A stretch of DNA of 64,000 nt, taken from the NCBI GenBank assembly GCA_963807005.1, contig CAWDZK010000004.1:496001-560000 (forward strand), read 5' to 3'. Every line of letters begins with the position of its first letter. The first letter of the stretch is position 1. The notes beneath the pieces were generated by a model. It did not search any database. It saw only the letters and a program-made list of their open reading frames with translations, and had not been told where the DNA came from. A program made the translations under genes and the position numbers. The stretch is from CAWDZK01 sp963807005. Its GTDB lineage: Bacteria > Actinomycetota > Actinomycetes > JACCUZ01. Positions 62,552 through 64,000 of this stretch are shown here, in pieces.

Positions 62552-64000
62552 TCACGCCGAGCCGGTCACCCGCTGGCCCACGGTGTGCTCCACCTGGCGC
62601 AGCGCCTCGTCGACCCGGCCGGGGTCGGAGCCACCACCCTGCGCGACGTCGTCCTTGCCCCCGCCGCCGCCGCCCAGGACCTGGGCCGCCACCCGCACCA
62701 GCTCGCCGGCCTTGATGCCCCACTCGCGGCCCTGCTCGTTGACCGCGACGACGACCACCGGGCGCCCGTCGTTGACCGCGACCATGGCCACGGCTGCCGG
62801 TCGCTGGGCCGGGATCCGGCCCCGGACGTCCAGGACCAGCCGGCGCAGGTCGTCGGCGCCGGTGCCGTCGGGGGCGACATAGGTGACGACTCCGACCCCG
62901 AACACGTCGGTCGGGTTCGCCGCGAGCTCCCCCGCCACCGCGAGCACCTGCGCGGAGCGGACCTTCTCCAGGTCCTTCTCCACCTCGCGCAGCCGCGCCG
63001 TGAGCGATGCGACCCGCTCGGGCAGCTCGTCCGGGCGGACCTTCAGCGCCTCGGTGAGCTGGCCCACCAGCGCGTGCTCGCGGGCGAGGAACTGGTAGGC
63101 GTCCACTCCGACCAGCGCCTCGACCCGGCGCACGCCGGCGCCGATCGAGGACTCACCGAGCAGGCTGACCAGCCCGAGCTGGCCGGACCGCTGGGCGTGG
63201 GTGCCGCCGCAGAGCTCGCTGGCCCAGTCGCCGACCGAGACGACCCGCACCTCGTCGCCGTACTTCTCGCCGAACAGCGCCATCGCGCCGGAGGCGACGG
63301 CCTGCTCCTGGGTCATGAGCTCGGCCCGGACCTCGAGGTCGGCGGCCAGCACCTCGTTGACCTCCTGCTCGACGTCGCGCAGGACGCTGGGGGGTACGGC
63401 GCCGGTGGCGGAGAAGTCGAACCGGAACCGCCCTGGGGCGTTCTCCGAGCCGGCCTGGGTGGCGGTCTCGCCGAGGGCGGACCGGAACGCCTTGTGCACC
63501 AGGTGGGTAGCGGTGTGCGCGCGGCTGATCGCCCGGCGGCGCGCCACGTCGACCTCGGCGACGACGCCGTCGCCGGGTGTGACCTCACCGCTGACCACCC
63601 GGCCGCGGTGCACGATCAGGCCGGACATCGGCGACTGGACGTCGCTGACCTCGACCTGGGCGCCGGAGGACATGCGCAGCGTTCCGTGGTCGGCGAGCTG
63701 GCCGCCGCCCTCGGCGTACAGCGGCGTGCGGTCGAGGACGACCTCGACCTCCTGGCCGGCGGCCGCCGCGGGCACCCCCACGCCACCCACGAGCAGGCCC
63801 ACCACGGTCGCCTCGCTGACGACCTCGTCGTACCCGGTGAACCGGCTGGGGCCGCCGCGGTCGAGCAGCTCGCGGTAGGCGGACACGTCGGCATGGCCGA
63901 GCTTCTTCTCCCGCGCGTCGGCCCTGGCGCGCTCCCGCTGCTCGGTCATCAGCCGGCGGAACGCCTCCCGGTCGACCGTGACCCCCTGCTCCTCGGCCAT
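62552..64000 (-). CDS. alaS: Alanyl-tRNA synthetase, C-terminal part
   Basis: The last 482 residues; the aminoacylation domain is beyond the right edge, and the ATG at the edge is internal. Present are the end of the tRNA-recognition domain (EEQGVTVDREAFRRLMTEQR), the editing domain zinc site ISRAHTATHLVHKAFR (HxxxH) with ELCGGTHAQRSGQLG (C...H), and the C-terminal DHHA1 domain (VDVRGRIPAQRPAAV-like, GGGGGGKDDVAQGGG). First gene of alaS-ruvX-mltG-aroE. Confidence 0.96.
   Translation of the reverse strand: MAEEQGVTVDREAFRRLMTEQRERARADAREKKLGHADVSAYRELLDRGGPSRFTGYDEVVSEATVVGLLVGGVGVPAAAAGQEVEVVLDRTPLYAEGGGQLADHGTLRMSSGAQVEVSDVQSPMSGLIVHRGRVVSGEVTPGDGVVAEVDVARRRAISRAHTATHLVHKAFRSALGETATQAGSENAPGRFRFDFSATGAVPPSVLRDVEQEVNEVLAADLEVRAELMTQEQAVASGAMALFGEKYGDEVRVVSVGDWASELCGGTHAQRSGQLGLVSLLGESSIGAGVRRVEALVGVDAYQFLAREHALVGQLTEALKVRPDELPERVASLTARLREVEKDLEKVRSAQVLAVAGELAANPTDVFGVGVVTYVAPDGTGADDLRRLVLDVRGRIPAQRPAAVAMVAVNDGRPVVVVAVNEQGREWGIKAGELVRVAAQVLGGGGGGKDDVAQGGGSDPGRVDEALRQVEHTVGQRVTGSA

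Overview
The window is very GC-rich, densely packed, mostly minus-strand DNA from an actinomycete. This rests on BldD, mycobacterial-type integration host factor (mIHF), a RibM-containing rib operon, PyrR-led pyrimidine genes, a PriA without a recognisable Walker A motif, many GTG starts and 4-nt ATGA/GTGA gene overlaps. BldD together with a complete type IV pilus (T4P) locus suggests a differentiating or motile lineage; I cannot name the genus. I see no phage, insertion sequence, CRISPR array or rRNA.

Layout. 1-1.2 kb: start of a tungsten-type aldehyde:ferredoxin oxidoreductase behind a MobA-MoaD fusion. 1.4-4.4 kb: NhaA antiporter, an ArsB/NhaD-family permease and a CBS protein. 4.7 kb: tRNA-Pro(GGG). 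4.9-8 kb: MarR/DUF3224 operon with a clear leaderless promoter, hisE-hisG-PH gene, VOC protein. 8.2-12.6 kb: FMN riboswitch-ribD-ribE-ribM-ribBA-ribH. 12.8-14.2 kb: ECF sigma/anti-sigma pair. 14.2-24.5 kb: rpe, rsmB, fmt, def, HAD, priA, metK, coaBC, rpoZ, gmk, mihF. 24.7-34.9 kb: pyrR-pyrB-pyrC-carA-carB-pyrK-pyrD-pyrF, interrupted only by two long intergenic hairpins. 35.2-37.9 kb: bldD and a large membrane protein. 37.9-43.3 kb: aroC-aroK-aroB-aroQ-pepP-efp-nusB. 43.3-59.9 kb: T4P locus. 60-64 kb: alaS-ruvX-mltG-aroE.

The T4P locus sits between aroE and aroC and is the most interesting part. It has at least four transcription units: roadblock-DUF4388-GTPase-small gene-pilB; pilT-pilC; pilA plus four minor pilin/PilX-like genes; and pilM-N-O-PilP-like (pilD lies alone between the last two). 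Upstream of each of the four is the same promoter-like block, CTCAAG, 15 nt, then (G/A/T)CCGA(T/A), resembling FliA/WhiG (sigma-28) promoters. The pilA leader also folds like a GEMM-I (c-di-GMP-I) riboswitch. With BldD, a c-di-GMP-binding regulator carrying a perfect RGD-x8-RQDD motif, this predicts that pilus output is set by a motility/sporulation-type sigma factor, by c-di-GMP at the RNA level, and by an MglA/MglB-like GTPase module coupled to PilB.

Data quality. Several genes are intact only if single-base indels are allowed (priA, gmk, carB, pyrC, and about eleven events in the five pilin-operon genes between 48.7 and 52.1 kb). Many are an extra or missing base in a short G or C run, and gene lengths become exact codon multiples once corrected, so consensus errors are the simplest explanation. 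Their concentration in the pilin genes still deserves a check.
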